Positions 49,729 through 63,174 of a stretch of 64,000 nt of DNA are shown piece by piece. The translations under genes and the position numbers were made by a program. The stretch's first letter is position 1, and each line of letters begins with the position of its first letter. A model generated the notes under the pieces. It saw only the letters and a list, made by a program, of their open reading frames with translations, searched no databases and had not been told where the DNA came from. Source of the DNA: Limnohabitans sp. DM1. Lineage in GTDB: Bacteria; Pseudomonadota; Gammaproteobacteria; Burkholderiales; Burkholderiaceae_C. Location: NCBI RefSeq assembly GCF_001269385.1, contig NZ_CXOO01000031.1, positions 62,001 to 126,000 on the forward strand, given 5' to 3'.

Positions 49729-50660
49729 GCCAAGACTCCGTGTGCGGGTTGCTTGCGGTTCATGACTTCAAGGAACACATCTTCCAGGTCAGGTTGGCGA
49801 ATTTCCACGTCTTCGGCCACCAAGCCCGCTGCCCGAATGGTGGCCAAATGGTTTTCAATTTCGAGCGCGTTATGCACCGGCAACTGCACAATGCGGCCCG
49901 TCACACGCGCCACAGCGGCCAATGCGGGTGGCAAATTGCCATCCAGCTTCATGCGCAGCACCTGGCTGGTGGCTGACTTGAGCAAATCAGAAGTGCGCTC
50001 CAAAGCCACCACTTGCCCGCGCTTGAGCATGGCGATACGACCGCACAGGGCTTCGGCTTCTTCCAGGTAATGGGTGGTCAGCAGCACCGTGTGGCCTTGC
50101 TTGTTGAGTTTGGCAATGAATTGCCACAGCGTCTGGCGCAATTCGACGTCCACACCTGCGGTGGGTTCGTCGAGCACGATCACACGGGGTTTGTGGACCA
50201 GCGCTTGTGCCACCAAGACACGTCGCTTCATGCCACCGGACAGTTGGCGCATGTTGGCATTGGCCTTGTCGGCCAGGCCCAGGCTGTCCAGCAATTCGTC
50301 AATCCAGGCCTCGTTTTTCTTGACCCCAAAATAACCCGACTGGATGCGAAGCGACTCACGCACCGAAAAAAACGGATCAAAAACCAGCTCTTGCGGCACT
50401 ACACCCAACAATCGACGGGCAGTTGCATAGTCTTTTTGCACATCGTAGCCATGCACCTGTGCAAGGCCCTCGGTGGCACGGGTCAGGCCCGCCAGAATGC
50501 TGATCAAGCTGGTTTTGCCTGCGCCATTGGGCCCCAAGAGACCAAAAAACTCACCCTCCTGAACCTCAAATGTCACATCGTCGAGTGCCTTGAACGCAGA
50601 AGAACCTGCCTGCTTGGCAGGATAGGTTTTGGAGATGGATTGGAATGAAAGTGCAGACAT
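49725..50660 (-). CDS. ABC transporter ATP-binding protein
   Basis: A 311 aa ATPase of the YadG type. Walker A LLGPNGAGKTSLISIL, signature LSGGMKRRVLVAQAL, Walker B VIVLDEPTAGVD, H-loop LLTTHYLEEAEA. The C-terminal ~90 residues after the ATPase core are typical for exporters of this class. Partner of the ABC-2 permease. Confidence 0.94.
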   Translation of the reverse strand: MSALSFQSISKTYPAKQAGSSAFKALDDVTFEVQEGEFFGLLGPNGAGKTSLISILAGLTRATEGLAQVHGYDVQKDYATARRLLGVVPQELVFDPFFSVRESLRIQSGYFGVKKNEAWIDELLDSLGLADKANANMRQLSGGMKRRVLVAQALVHKPRVIVLDEPTAGVDVELRQTLWQFIAKLNKQGHTVLLTTHYLEEAEALCGRIAMLKRGQVVALERTSDLLKSATSQVLRMKLDGNLPPALAAVARVTGRIVQLPVHNALEIENHLATIRAAGLVAEDVEIRQPDLEDVFLEVMNRKQPAHGVLA

Positions 50661-50746
50661 GTGAGGGCCGTATTTTAAGTCCTGCCCTGCACTGGCGCCG
50701 CGCCCAGGAAAAGATCATGCCAAAAAGAGGCGCGACAAGGTCTCAA

Positions 50747-51034
50747 TCAATTCAATTCAAGCAAATCCACCACACCGTACAAGGTGGCCAACTCACGCAA
50801 ACGCGCGCTCATACCCTGCACGGACAAGGTGCGGCCTAGCGCCAAAACTTCACGGCGAAGGCCCATCAACACAGCCAGGGCCGAGGAATCAAATTCATGC
50901 AACGCTGAAGCATCCAGCACAACAGGCGCTGTCGATGCCGACTGCGCCCGCAACTGGGTGACCCACTGCGACAGGCATTCATTGGCTTGAGGATGCATCA
51001 AGGTCGCGGGCAGCTTCAAGTCACTCATCGTCAA
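50747..51034 (-). CDS. mlaB: STAS domain protein, MlaB-like
   Basis: A 95 aa STAS domain (VVLDASALHEFDSSALAVLMG), the cytosolic MlaB component that stabilises the MlaFE transporter. It follows mlaC by 11 bases, matching the mlaFEDACB order of betaproteobacteria. Confidence 0.85.
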   Translation of the reverse strand: MTMSDLKLPATLMHPQANECLSQWVTQLRAQSASTAPVVLDASALHEFDSSALAVLMGLRREVLALGRTLSVQGMSARLRELATLYGVVDLLELN

Positions 51035-51045
51035 GCCTTTGCAGA

Positions 51046-51696
51046 TCAGGAATTGCCCGCGTTGGACTTGTTGCGGGCCACCAAACTGGCGATCAGGGCA
51101 TCAATACCGCCAGCATTGATTTCCTTGGTGAACTGCGTACGGTAGTTCTCAACCAGCCAGACACCCAATACATTCAAATCAAAAATCATCCACCCAGCGC
51201 CTACGCCGGGTGTTTTTTCAAGGCGGTAATCGAGCTGGATGGGATCACCCTTGCCACGCACCTCGGTATTGACCACCAGATTGCTGTCTTCTTGCCCTTG
51301 GCGCAAGGGCTTGAGGTGAACCACCTGATCACTGACCTGGCTGAGCGCTCCGGAGTATGTACGCACCAGCAAGATCTTGAATTCGTCTTGGAGCTTCTTT
51401 TGCTGCTCGGGCGTGGCTCTACGCCAAGCGGGTCCTGTCGCCAGCGCGGTCATGCGCCGGAAATTCACATGCGGCATCAGCTTGCTGTCCACCAACTGCA
51501 TGATTTTGCCCATATCGCCATTGCGCAAAGCCTTGTCAGCTTTGATGGTGTCCAGGGTTTCATTGGTGATGCGCTTGATGAATGCTTCGGGGGCTTCATC
51601 TGCCGCCCATACAGTTCCAGCAGTTGCGCTCAGGCCAGCAGCCACAAAGGTGGCCACAAAGTAACGACGAGAGATTGTGTTCAAAGTATTTTTCAT
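51046..51696 (-). CDS. mlaC: Periplasmic phospholipid-binding protein MlaC
   Basis: A 216 aa Ttg2D/MlaC family protein that shuttles lipids between MlaA and MlaD. A signal peptide (RRYFVATFVAAGLSATAGTVWA) precedes the domain with MPHVNFRRMTALATGPAWRRA and LARRTYSGAL-like segment LLVRTYSGALSQVSDQ. It has an RRYF start that could be read as a Tat signal. Confidence 0.92.
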   Translation of the reverse strand: MKNTLNTISRRYFVATFVAAGLSATAGTVWAADEAPEAFIKRITNETLDTIKADKALRNGDMGKIMQLVDSKLMPHVNFRRMTALATGPAWRRATPEQQKKLQDEFKILLVRTYSGALSQVSDQVVHLKPLRQGQEDSNLVVNTEVRGKGDPIQLDYRLEKTPGVGAGWMIFDLNVLGVWLVENYRTQFTKEINAGGIDALIASLVARNKSNAGNS

Positions 51697-51784
51697 AAGG
51701 TGAATATAGAACGCTCAGGCGTTTCAAAAAGTTAACTTGATTCAAGCATTGTGAACAACTGTAACGCGACCGACCTGTTCAGGT

Positions 51785-52516
51785 TCAAGGCGTTCCTGAA
51801 TCACCATAGTCAAACCTGGACGGCGGATTGCCGTCATAAATGTCGTTTTCTCGTTTTTGCAAATAAGCGTCGCGCAAAAAACTATAGGGGTCTAGCGCTG
51901 CATCTTTGACCACATCCACCGTCTTGATCAAACCTGCACGCGTGTCAATCACGCGCGTTGCGGTCAAAACATTGCGAGTGGCTGTATCGTTGAACTGCTG
52001 CACCGCATTGCCCTTCATGTCGATCGGTGTGCCCAAAGCATCACGCAATGTTGAAGGACCCAGCAGCGGCAGCATCACATAAGGGCCCGACTTGACGCCC
52101 CAGTACCCGAGTGTCTGACCGAAATCTTCTTTGCGTTTTTCCAAACGCATCTCAGAGGCAACATCCAACACCCCCCCTAGCCCGATGACCGTGTTGACGC
52201 TGATGCGCATGAACGTCTCAACGGCAGCTTGCCCCTTCAATTGCAAGGCGCTGTTGGCCATGGACCACACATCTCCCAGGTTACCCAGAAAGTTGTGTAT
52301 GCCCGTGCGAACAGGGCTTGGCAACACCGCCACATAGGCCTTTGCGACAGGCTTGAGCACAGCCGCGTCCACAGAGTCATTGAAGTTGTATACGCTTCTG
52401 TTCATGGATTCCCACGGATCTCGTGCATCCGCACTTTTAACCGTGGCGCAGCCTTGCAAGAACAAGCTGATGACGACAGCCAGAGAAAGTGCCTTTTTTG
52501 TCATGCGCAATCTCAT
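51785..52516 (-). CDS. mlaA: Outer membrane lipoprotein MlaA (VacJ)
   Basis: A 243 aa lipoprotein with lipobox LFLQGC at about residue 23 and the family segment DPWESMNRSVYNFNDSVDAAVLKPV, then YWGVKSGPYVMLPLLGPSTLRD. Removes mislocalised phospholipids from the outer leaflet with OmpC-like porins. Start overlaps the mlaD stop (ATGA). Its place inside the mla operon is normal in this group. Confidence 0.94.
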   Translation of the reverse strand: MRLRMTKKALSLAVVISLFLQGCATVKSADARDPWESMNRSVYNFNDSVDAAVLKPVAKAYVAVLPSPVRTGIHNFLGNLGDVWSMANSALQLKGQAAVETFMRISVNTVIGLGGVLDVASEMRLEKRKEDFGQTLGYWGVKSGPYVMLPLLGPSTLRDALGTPIDMKGNAVQQFNDTATRNVLTATRVIDTRAGLIKTVDVVKDAALDPYSFLRDAYLQKRENDIYDGNPPSRFDYGDSGTP

Positions 52517-52992
52517 GGCTTGGTGCTTTCAGACTTTGACTTTTCAGCCTGGCTGAACAGGAACTGGCTGATCAGGTTTTCCAGAATCACGGCCGACTGG
52601 GTCGTTCCGATCTTGCCGCCGGCCACCAGATTTTTTTCATCCGCACCGGGTACGATGTCCAGATACTGCTCACCCAGCAGACCGCTGGTCAGGATTTTCA
52701 GCGAACTGTCTTGTGGAAACGTGTTTTGTGACTGCAGACCGAGCGTCACTTTGGCCTGAAAAGACTCGCCATCGAATTCGATTTTCTTGACGCGACCGAC
52801 CACCACCCCGGCACTTTTGACGGCTGCGCCAGGCTTGAGTCCGCCGATGTTGTCGAACTTGGCGCTGACCTGGTAGTCAGAGCTGAAATTCAAGGTCAGC
52901 AAATTGGCCGACTTGAGCGCCAGAAAAAGCACCGCCAGCGCACCCAGCAAAACAAACAAACCCACCCAGATATCATTTTTTGAACGTTGCAT
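52513..52992 (-). CDS. mlaD: Phospholipid transporter substrate-binding protein MlaD
   Basis: A 159 aa MCE-domain protein with one N-terminal helix (DIWVGLFVLLGALAVLFLAL) and MCE motif FDNIGGLKPGAAVKSAGVVVGRV. Forms a periplasmic hexamer on MlaFE. A strong GAGGAGG ribosome site overlaps the end of mlaE. Confidence 0.95.
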   Translation of the reverse strand: MQRSKNDIWVGLFVLLGALAVLFLALKSANLLTLNFSSDYQVSAKFDNIGGLKPGAAVKSAGVVVGRVKKIEFDGESFQAKVTLGLQSQNTFPQDSSLKILTSGLLGEQYLDIVPGADEKNLVAGGKIGTTQSAVILENLISQFLFSQAEKSKSESTKP

Positions 52993-53002
52993 GACGTCCT
53001 CC

Positions 53003-53788
53003 TCAAATGCTGAACATCATTGCGGTCAGGATGAAATCCAGACCCAAAACCGACAAAGAAGAAACCACCACACTGCGGGTTGTGGCACTGGCCACACCTT
53101 CGGGTGTGGGCTTGGCCACATAACCCTGGAGCAAGGCAATGAATGTCACCGCAATGGCAAACACCACGCTCTTGATGATGCCGTTGCCCACATCCTTGAA
53201 CACATCGACGCCACCTTGCATCTGGCTCCAAAACGATCCTGCATCCACGCCAATGAGCAGGACACCGACCACATAACCGCCCAAAATACCCACCGCGCTG
53301 AACACCGCCGCCAACAAAGGCAAGGCGATGATGCCACCCCAAAAGCGCGGGGCCAAAATGCGCTGAATTGGGTCCACCGCCATCATTTCCAAGGCCGTGA
53401 GCTGTTCGCCCGCACGCATCAATCCGATCTCTGCCGTCAGTGAGGCCCCGGCCCTGCCCGCATACAGCAAAGCAGCCACCACCGGGCCCAATTCACGCAC
53501 CAGGCTCAGCGCCACCAGCAAACCCAAAGCCTCGGCAGAGCCATAACGCTGCAAGGTGTAGTAACCCTGCAAGCCGAGCACAAAGCCCACGAACAGGCCC
53601 GACACCGTGATGATGGCCAGCGAATAATTGCCCAAAAAATGCACCTGGTCGCGTACCAGACCAAAACGCCGCAGCGTAGCACCCGACATCTTCAGCAGCT
53701 TGAAAAACAACCGTGCCCCATAGCCCCAATCGGCCAAGGCCTGACGGGTGGCCGCACCCAAGGCGGCCAGCATGTTCAACACGTTCAT
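53003..53788 (-). CDS. mlaE: Phospholipid transporter permease MlaE
   Basis: A 261 aa MlaE/YrbE permease with about five hydrophobic segments. ELGPVVAALLYAGRAGASLTAEIG and MRAGEQLTALEMMAVDP are family signatures. Overlaps mlaF by four bases. Confidence 0.95.
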   Translation of the reverse strand: MNVLNMLAALGAATRQALADWGYGARLFFKLLKMSGATLRRFGLVRDQVHFLGNYSLAIITVSGLFVGFVLGLQGYYTLQRYGSAEALGLLVALSLVRELGPVVAALLYAGRAGASLTAEIGLMRAGEQLTALEMMAVDPIQRILAPRFWGGIIALPLLAAVFSAVGILGGYVVGVLLIGVDAGSFWSQMQGGVDVFKDVGNGIIKSVVFAIAVTFIALLQGYVAKPTPEGVASATTRSVVVSSLSVLGLDFILTAMMFSI

Positions 53789-54600
53789 GCGGCGCTCCTG
53801 TCGTAGTCCTGCGCTGCGCTGGGTGCGGGGTAGTGAAAGGGCACCGGGCCATCGCTCAAGGCATGCACAAACTGATGAATCAAAGGGTCGGTGCTCACTC
53901 GCAACTCGGCCGGAGTGCCCTGCGCCGCCACATCGCCGTTGGCCAAAATCACGACATGGTCGGCAATCTCGAAAGTTTCCGTCACATCGTGGGAGACGAC
54001 CACGCTGGTGATGCCCAGGCTGTCGTTCAGACGGCGGATCAAGCGTGCGGCCGTGCCCAATGAAATGGGATCCAGTCCCGCAAAGGGTTCGTCGTACATG
54101 ATCAGATCCGGGTCCAGCGCAATGGCCCGCGCCAGCGCCACACGGCGGCTCATGCCCCCGGAAATCTCGGACGGCTTGAGGTCACGCGCACCGCGAAGGC
54201 CCACCGCATCCAGCTTCATGAGCACGATGTCCCGGATCAGGTCCTCGGACAATGCTGTGTGCTCGCGCAGCGGAAACGCCACGTTGTCGAACACGCTCAT
54301 GTCGGTGAACAGTGCACCAAACTGAAACAGCATGCCCATACGTCGGCGAGCCGCATACAAATCGGCTTGATGCATGCGGGTGATGTCGGCACCATCGAAC
54401 AAGACTTGGCCTTGAGTGGCCCGAATTTGTCCGCCAATCAGACGCAGAACCGTGGTTTTGCCCCCTCCGGAAACACCCATCAAGGCCGTGACTTTTCCAC
54501 GCGGCACATTGAAGCTCAGGTTCTTCAAAATGACACGGTCCCCATAGCCAAAGCTCAGGTCACGGATTTCAACAAGGGGGGGAGGGTTCGATTTATTCAT
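53785..54600 (-). CDS. mlaF: Phospholipid transporter ATPase MlaF
   Basis: A 271 aa ABC ATPase. Walker A LMGVSGGGKTTVLRLI, signature LKPSEISGGMSRRVALARAI, Walker B LIMYDEPFAGLDP, H-loop VVVSHDVTETF. ATG 54600 is chosen (MNKSNPPPLVEI). It has no clear ribosome site, and a terminator-like hairpin ends right at the start codon, so its leader may be regulatory. Confidence 0.95.
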   Translation of the reverse strand: MNKSNPPPLVEIRDLSFGYGDRVILKNLSFNVPRGKVTALMGVSGGGKTTVLRLIGGQIRATQGQVLFDGADITRMHQADLYAARRRMGMLFQFGALFTDMSVFDNVAFPLREHTALSEDLIRDIVLMKLDAVGLRGARDLKPSEISGGMSRRVALARAIALDPDLIMYDEPFAGLDPISLGTAARLIRRLNDSLGITSVVVSHDVTETFEIADHVVILANGDVAAQGTPAELRVSTDPLIHQFVHALSDGPVPFHYPAPSAAQDYDRSAA

Positions 54601-54601
54601 G

Positions 54602-54627
54602 AAAAACAAAAGCCGGAAAAACCGGCT
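54602..54627 (-). terminator. Terminator-like hairpin between gltD and mlaF
   Basis: On the minus strand AGCCGG/CCGGCT (54622-54627 with 54611-54616) with a five-base T-loop is followed by TTTGTTTTT running directly into the mlaF start codon. It could end gltBD transcripts, or act as an attenuator in the mla leader. Confidence 0.75.
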
Positions 54628-54649
54628 CTTGTGATATTAATCTCCCAAG

Positions 54650-54685
54650 GTTAACAAGCTGTAAACCTTGGTTTCAGGGATTGTA
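54650..54685 (-). promoter_or_regulatory. Hairpin and -10 box upstream of the mlaF terminator
   Basis: On the minus strand TACAAT (54680-54685) is followed by a hairpin CCAAGGTT/AACCTTGG with an 11-base loop, then by the terminator-like stem. Together they lie in the 103-base gap between gltD and mlaF. No good -35 is seen. Confidence 0.4.
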
Positions 54686-54703
54686 CCTAGAAGCAAATCC
54701 CCC

Positions 54704-56185
54704 TCAGCGAGGCAAGTCGCTTTTCCCCATCAGGAATTCGTCGACCGCGCGTGCGGCTTGACGGCCTTCGCGGATGGCCCACACCACCAGAGATTGCCCC
54801 CGGCGCATGTCGCCGGCAGCAAACACTTTGTTCACATTGGTGGCATAGCCGCCTGTGAAGTCGGTACTGGCCTTGGCGTTGCCACGGGCATCCTTGTCGA
54901 TGCCAAAGGCGTCGAGCACGGTGGCGACCGGGTTGGTAAAGCCCATGGCCAACAACACCAGATCGGCTTTGTATTCCTTCTCGGTGCCAGGAATTTCAAC
55001 CATCTTGCCGTCCTTGAACTCGACGTGCACGGTTTTGAGACCGGTGACTTTGCCCTTTTCGCCCATAAACTCCTTGGTGGAGATGGCGAACTCGCGCTTG
55101 AGCAGACCTTTTTCCGCGCTCTCGTCGTGGCTGGAGCTGGTGCGCAGCTTCATGGGCCAGTAAGGCCAGACCATCGCTTTGTTTTCTTTTTCGGGCGGCT
55201 CGGGCATCACCTCGAACTGGGTGACGCTCACGGCGCCGTGGCGTGTGCTGGTGCCCACGCAGTCGCTGCCGGTGTCGCCGCCACCGATCACGATGACGTT
55301 TTTGCCGTCAGCGCGCAATTGGCCTTTGAGCTTGTCGCCCGCGTTGACCTTGTTTTGCTGGGGCAGGAATTCCATGGCGAAATGGATGCCGTCCAGGTCG
55401 CGGCCCGGCACGGGCAGGTCACGCGACTGCTCGGAGCCGCCTGTGAGCAGCACGGCGTCAAAGTCCTTCTTGAGCTGCTCGGCGCTGATGGTTTCCTTGG
55501 CCCAGTTGGTGACCTTGGAATCCTTGGGCCACTCGCCCACCAGCACGCTGGTGCGGATCTTCACGCCTTCGGCTTCGAGCTGCTGGACGCGGCGGTCGAT
55601 GTGCGTCTTTTCCATCTTGAAGTCGGGGATGCCATAACGCAGCAAACCACCCACGCGGTCGTTCTTTTCGAACAAGGTCACGTCGTGGCCTGCACGCGCC
55701 AGCTGCTGGGCTGCGGCCAGACCTGCGGGGCCTGCGCCGATTACAGCCACAGTCTTGCCGGTCTTGACCTTGGCAGGGCGGGGCGTGACCCAGCCTTCGG
55801 CCCAGGCGCGGTCGATGATGGCGTGCTCAATCGACTTGATGCCCACCGCATCGTCGTTGAAGTTGACCACGCAGGCTGCTTCGCAAGGTGCGGGGCAGAT
55901 GCGACCAGTGAACTCGGGGAAGTTGTTGGTGCTGTGCAGCACCTCGATCGCGTTCTTCCAGTCACCCTGGTACACCAGGTCGTTGAAGTCCGGGATGATG
56001 TTGTTGACCGGGCAGCCGTTGTTGCAAAACGGTGTACCGCAGTCCATGCAACGGGCCGCTTGCGTTTTGGACTGCTCGGGTGTCAAGCCGATCACGAACT
56101 CGCCGTAGTTCTTCAAGCGCTCGGCAACGGGTTTGTAGCCTTCTTCGATGCGCTCAAATTCCATGAAACCTGTGATTTTTCCCAT
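54704..56185 (-). CDS. gltD: Glutamate synthase (NADPH) small subunit
   Basis: The 493 aa FAD subunit that passes electrons from NADPH to GltB. N-terminal Fe-S cysteines are in [17 protein letters not shown] and [10 protein letters not shown]; the FAD-binding loop is [17 protein letters not shown] and the NADPH loop [16 protein letters not shown] 56185 ([12 protein letters not shown]) is 29 bases after gltB. Confidence 0.97.
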   Translation of the reverse strand: MGKITGFMEFERIEEGYKPVAERLKNYGEFVIGLTPEQSKTQAARCMDCGTPFCNNGCPVNNIIPDFNDLVYQGDWKNAIEVLHSTNNFPEFTGRICPAPCEAACVVNFNDDAVGIKSIEHAIIDRAWAEGWVTPRPAKVKTGKTVAVIGAGPAGLAAAQQLARAGHDVTLFEKNDRVGGLLRYGIPDFKMEKTHIDRRVQQLEAEGVKIRTSVLVGEWPKDSKVTNWAKETISAEQLKKDFDAVLLTGGSEQSRDLPVPGRDLDGIHFAMEFLPQQNKVNAGDKLKGQLRADGKNVIVIGGGDTGSDCVGTSTRHGAVSVTQFEVMPEPPEKENKAMVWPYWPMKLRTSSSHDESAEKGLLKREFAISTKEFMGEKGKVTGLKTVHVEFKDGKMVEIPGTEKEYKADLVLLAMGFTNPVATVLDAFGIDKDARGNAKASTDFTGGYATNVNKVFAAGDMRRGQSLVVWAIREGRQAARAVDEFLMGKSDLPR

Positions 56186-56214
56186 GATGTTTCCTTCGAT
56201 TCTTGACGTGGGGC

Positions 56215-60918
<4,704 letters not shown>

Positions 60919-60985
60919 GGGCGCTCCTAAGGGTTTTCACGCAGACCGGAGAGTGTAGTGCACTGCAGCATCCATGCCAAATTTT

Positions 60986-61010
60986 TTAATTGGGGTCAGA
61001 TCCCAATTAA
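60986..61010 (+). repeat. Left 25 bp inverted end of RAYT element
   Basis: TTAATTGGGGTCAGATCCC then AATTAA. It is itself an imperfect palindrome. Its exact reverse complement lies at 61778-61802, beyond the other side of the transposase gene. A related AATTAATCGGGGACAGATT lies at about 61033-61051, next to the transposase stop. Confidence 0.9.
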
Positions 61011-61050
61011 TTTGGCTTTTGAGTTGGCTTTGAATTAATCGGGGACAGAT

Positions 61051-61746
61051 TCAATCGAGGGTCTTTTTGGCAGGTCGACCCGCCTTGCCCGGCACCAAGC
61101 GCCGCTGTGTGGTTTGCTGCAAACCACTGACAAAATGGGCCGACCCCAGCGCCCAGCCCGACAAGGCACTTTGCGTGAGCTGGTCCTTTTCCCGCAGCGC
61201 CAGGCCCGTCTGCACCAACTCGGCATAAGCCGCCTCACGGGCAAAAGGGGTGTTGCCCAAGCCCCAAAACAGGGCATGGGGCGTCACCAACTTGTCGCTC
61301 AACTGACCAATACAGTGCCTGTGGCTGGACCATTTGAAGTCGGCGGCTTGCCCCACCATGCCCGCCCGCACCGGGTTCAGGTCGATGTAGACCATGCAGG
61401 CCAAAAGATAGCGCTCACTCTCAATGAGGTTGCTGCGGTAGCGGCCTTCCCACAAAGTGCCGGTGCGCTGGTGCCGCAAATTGAAATAGCGCACATAAGC
61501 CCGCCCCACCGCCTGCATCATCTGCGGCAGGCCCTCGTCGGTTTCTGGGGTGAGCAGCAAATGGAAGTGGTTGTCCATGATCACATACGCATGGATGGCC
61601 ACCTTGAAAGTTTGCGCATGCTCTTGCCACAGCGCCAGCAATCGCTCGCGGTCCGCGTCGTCGCGAACGATGGCCTGGCGGTCATTGCCGCGCTGGATGA
61701 CGTGGTGCGGGTAAGCGGCAACGGTGAGGCGGGGCTGGCGGGCCAT
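61051..61746 (-). CDS. REP-associated tyrosine transposase (IS200-like domain)
   Basis: A 231 aa Y1-type transposase. MARQPRLTVAAYPHHVIQRG starts the fold; the HUH motif is in MDNHFHLLLTP, and the catalytic tyrosine is expected in VGRAYVRYFNLRHQRTGTLWEGRY, followed by HCIGQLSDKLVTPH. RAYTs process single-stranded REP palindromes. It is framed by perfect 25 bp inverted ends, suggesting an intact unit. Confidence 0.93.
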   Translation of the reverse strand: MARQPRLTVAAYPHHVIQRGNDRQAIVRDDADRERLLALWQEHAQTFKVAIHAYVIMDNHFHLLLTPETDEGLPQMMQAVGRAYVRYFNLRHQRTGTLWEGRYRSNLIESERYLLACMVYIDLNPVRAGMVGQAADFKWSSHRHCIGQLSDKLVTPHALFWGLGNTPFAREAAYAELVQTGLALREKDQLTQSALSGWALGSAHFVSGLQQTTQRRLVPGKAGRPAKKTLD

Positions 61747-61777
61747 GGTTCAAGACTCCCTGTGACAAGGCGGCAGT

Positions 61778-61802
61778 TTAATTGGGATCTGACCCCAATT
61801 AA
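61778..61802 (-). repeat. Right 25 bp inverted end of RAYT element
   Basis: Perfect reverse complement of 60986-61010. The element from end to end is 817 bases. Confidence 0.9.
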
Positions 61803-61812
61803 ACTGTGCTCC

Positions 61813-62100
61813 TCAAATCCGACCTCTTGAAATAGGCTGACTGGAACGCGTGCGCCTAGGCACTTTATTGATCGTTGGTGGCTCCAGCAAGCTGCTAGGC
61901 GTTTCTTCCACCGCTCTGGCCAATTGATGTATCACCGTCAACGTCGGGTTTGCACTACCCGTCTCGATCCGGCTGAGATAAGTTCTAAACAGTTCGGCTT
62001 TTTCTGCAAGGTCTTCTTGCGTCATGCCTTTGGCGTCTCTCAACTCTTTAAGGCGCAAACCAAACTGGCGTTGGATAAGGTTGTTTTGGTCGTTTTTCAC
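61813..62100 (-). CDS. XRE family transcriptional regulator
   Basis: A 95 aa helix-turn-helix protein (FGLRLKELRDAKGMTQEDLA, EKAELFRTYLSRIETGSANP, TLTVIHQLARAVEETPSSLL). GTG 62100 has an AAAGG site five bases upstream; TTG 62115 is also in frame. A near-perfect inverted repeat, GATAAGGTTGT at 62074-62084 and ACAACCTTTATC at 62102-62113, overlaps the start and may be its own operator. It is divergent from the lipoprotein genes. Confidence 0.85.
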   Translation of the reverse strand: MKNDQNNLIQRQFGLRLKELRDAKGMTQEDLAEKAELFRTYLSRIETGSANPTLTVIHQLARAVEETPSSLLEPPTINKVPRRTRSSQPISRGRI

Positions 62101-62188
62101 GACAACCTTTATCAATTTTGTGCTTTAATTCATACACACACTAATTCACACATTAGCCACAAACTAACTTTTTGAACGGAAAAAAACA

Positions 62189-62548
62189 ATGAACCTCGAA
62201 CCCAAACGCATAGGCACAATTTTGATCGCCCTAGCTTTTTTAAGTGGGTGCGCAACTGCAGGCAAAGATGTGACGGCAACCTACGTCTCACCAACCCAGT
62301 ACTCGAATTACGACTGCGATCAAATTCGTTCGGAAATGGGGCGCTTGGGTGGTCGAGTAAATGAATTGACGGGTCGTCTAGATCAAGCCGCAACCAATGA
62401 CAAAGCCATCTTAGTTGGCGGCGGGCTACTCTTTTGGCCCGCACTTTTCGCTCTTGGTGGCACAAAGCAGCAAGAAGCAGAGTTAGGCAGACTCAAAGGT
62501 GAATTTGAAGCCCTTCAATCTGCCGCAACCCAGAAAAAATGCAGCTGA
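62189..62548 (+). CDS. Unknown small lipoprotein
   Basis: A 119 aa protein with signal MNLEPKRIGTILIALAFLSG and lipobox FLSGC at residue 21. The mature part has a coiled-coil-like helix (CDQIRSEMGRLGGRVNELTG), a hydrophobic stretch (AILVGGGLLFWPALFALGG), then another helix. The layout resembles small metal-resistance-island type lipoproteins seen widely in proteobacteria, but I do not recognise a named family. Overlaps the next gene. Confidence 0.75.
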   Translation: MNLEPKRIGTILIALAFLSGCATAGKDVTATYVSPTQYSNYDCDQIRSEMGRLGGRVNELTGRLDQAATNDKAILVGGGLLFWPALFALGGTKQQEAELGRLKGEFEALQSAATQKKCS

Positions 62549-63102
62549 CTCAACCCATGATTCGGTTTACCTCAACATTGAAATTGACTTCCCTGCTGCT
62601 CATGGCAGGGTTGCTGGTGGCATGCGCTGGTCCCGCTCGTATTGAGCAGATGGCCGTTCATGACAAGTTATCGAAACCCGTTTCTGAAGAACTGAAGGGG
62701 TCAATAGGGCGCGTTGAAGTAACCGGCGGCATGGAAACCAACCCATTGTGGGCATCAAAGGTATCAAGCGATGCATTCCAACGTGCGCTTGAAGAATCAC
62801 TAAAAGCGAATGGCTTTTTCAACCCTCATTTCTCCAGCAGCCAATACGAATTGACTGCAGACTTGCTCGGGCTTGATCAACCCGCTTTCGGTCTGGATTT
62901 CACCGTCAGATCAAATGTTCGTTATTCCTTGATCAACAAAAAGACAAGGAAAGTAGCCCTGACTAAAGTCATCTCCTCAAATCACACCACAAAGTTTTCA
63001 GAGGCCTTTGCCGCAGCACAGCGGATGCAATTGGCAAATGAAGGTGCAATTAAAGCCAACATCTTTCAATTAATTCAAGAACTTGATCAATTCAAACCTT
63101 GA
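62539..63102 (+). CDS. Unknown lipoprotein
   Basis: A 187 aa protein with a signal peptide (LKLTSLLLMAGLLVAC) and lipobox LVAC. The mature domain (VSSDAFQRALEESLKANGFF, YELTADLLGLDQPAFG, YSLINKKTRKVALTKVI) looks like a compact envelope lipoprotein with one alpha-beta domain. Not recognised. An internal ATG at 62557 is an alternative start that would give a more usual signal peptide. Confidence 0.72.
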   Translation: MQLTQPMIRFTSTLKLTSLLLMAGLLVACAGPARIEQMAVHDKLSKPVSEELKGSIGRVEVTGGMETNPLWASKVSSDAFQRALEESLKANGFFNPHFSSSQYELTADLLGLDQPAFGLDFTVRSNVRYSLINKKTRKVALTKVISSNHTTKFSEAFAAAQRMQLANEGAIKANIFQLIQELDQFKP

Positions 63103-63174
63103 TTCTTGACTGGCCAGATCTCAATAAAAGCCAAGGAGACAAAAAGTAGGGGTTGTTTTGCTTATGCTTAAGGC

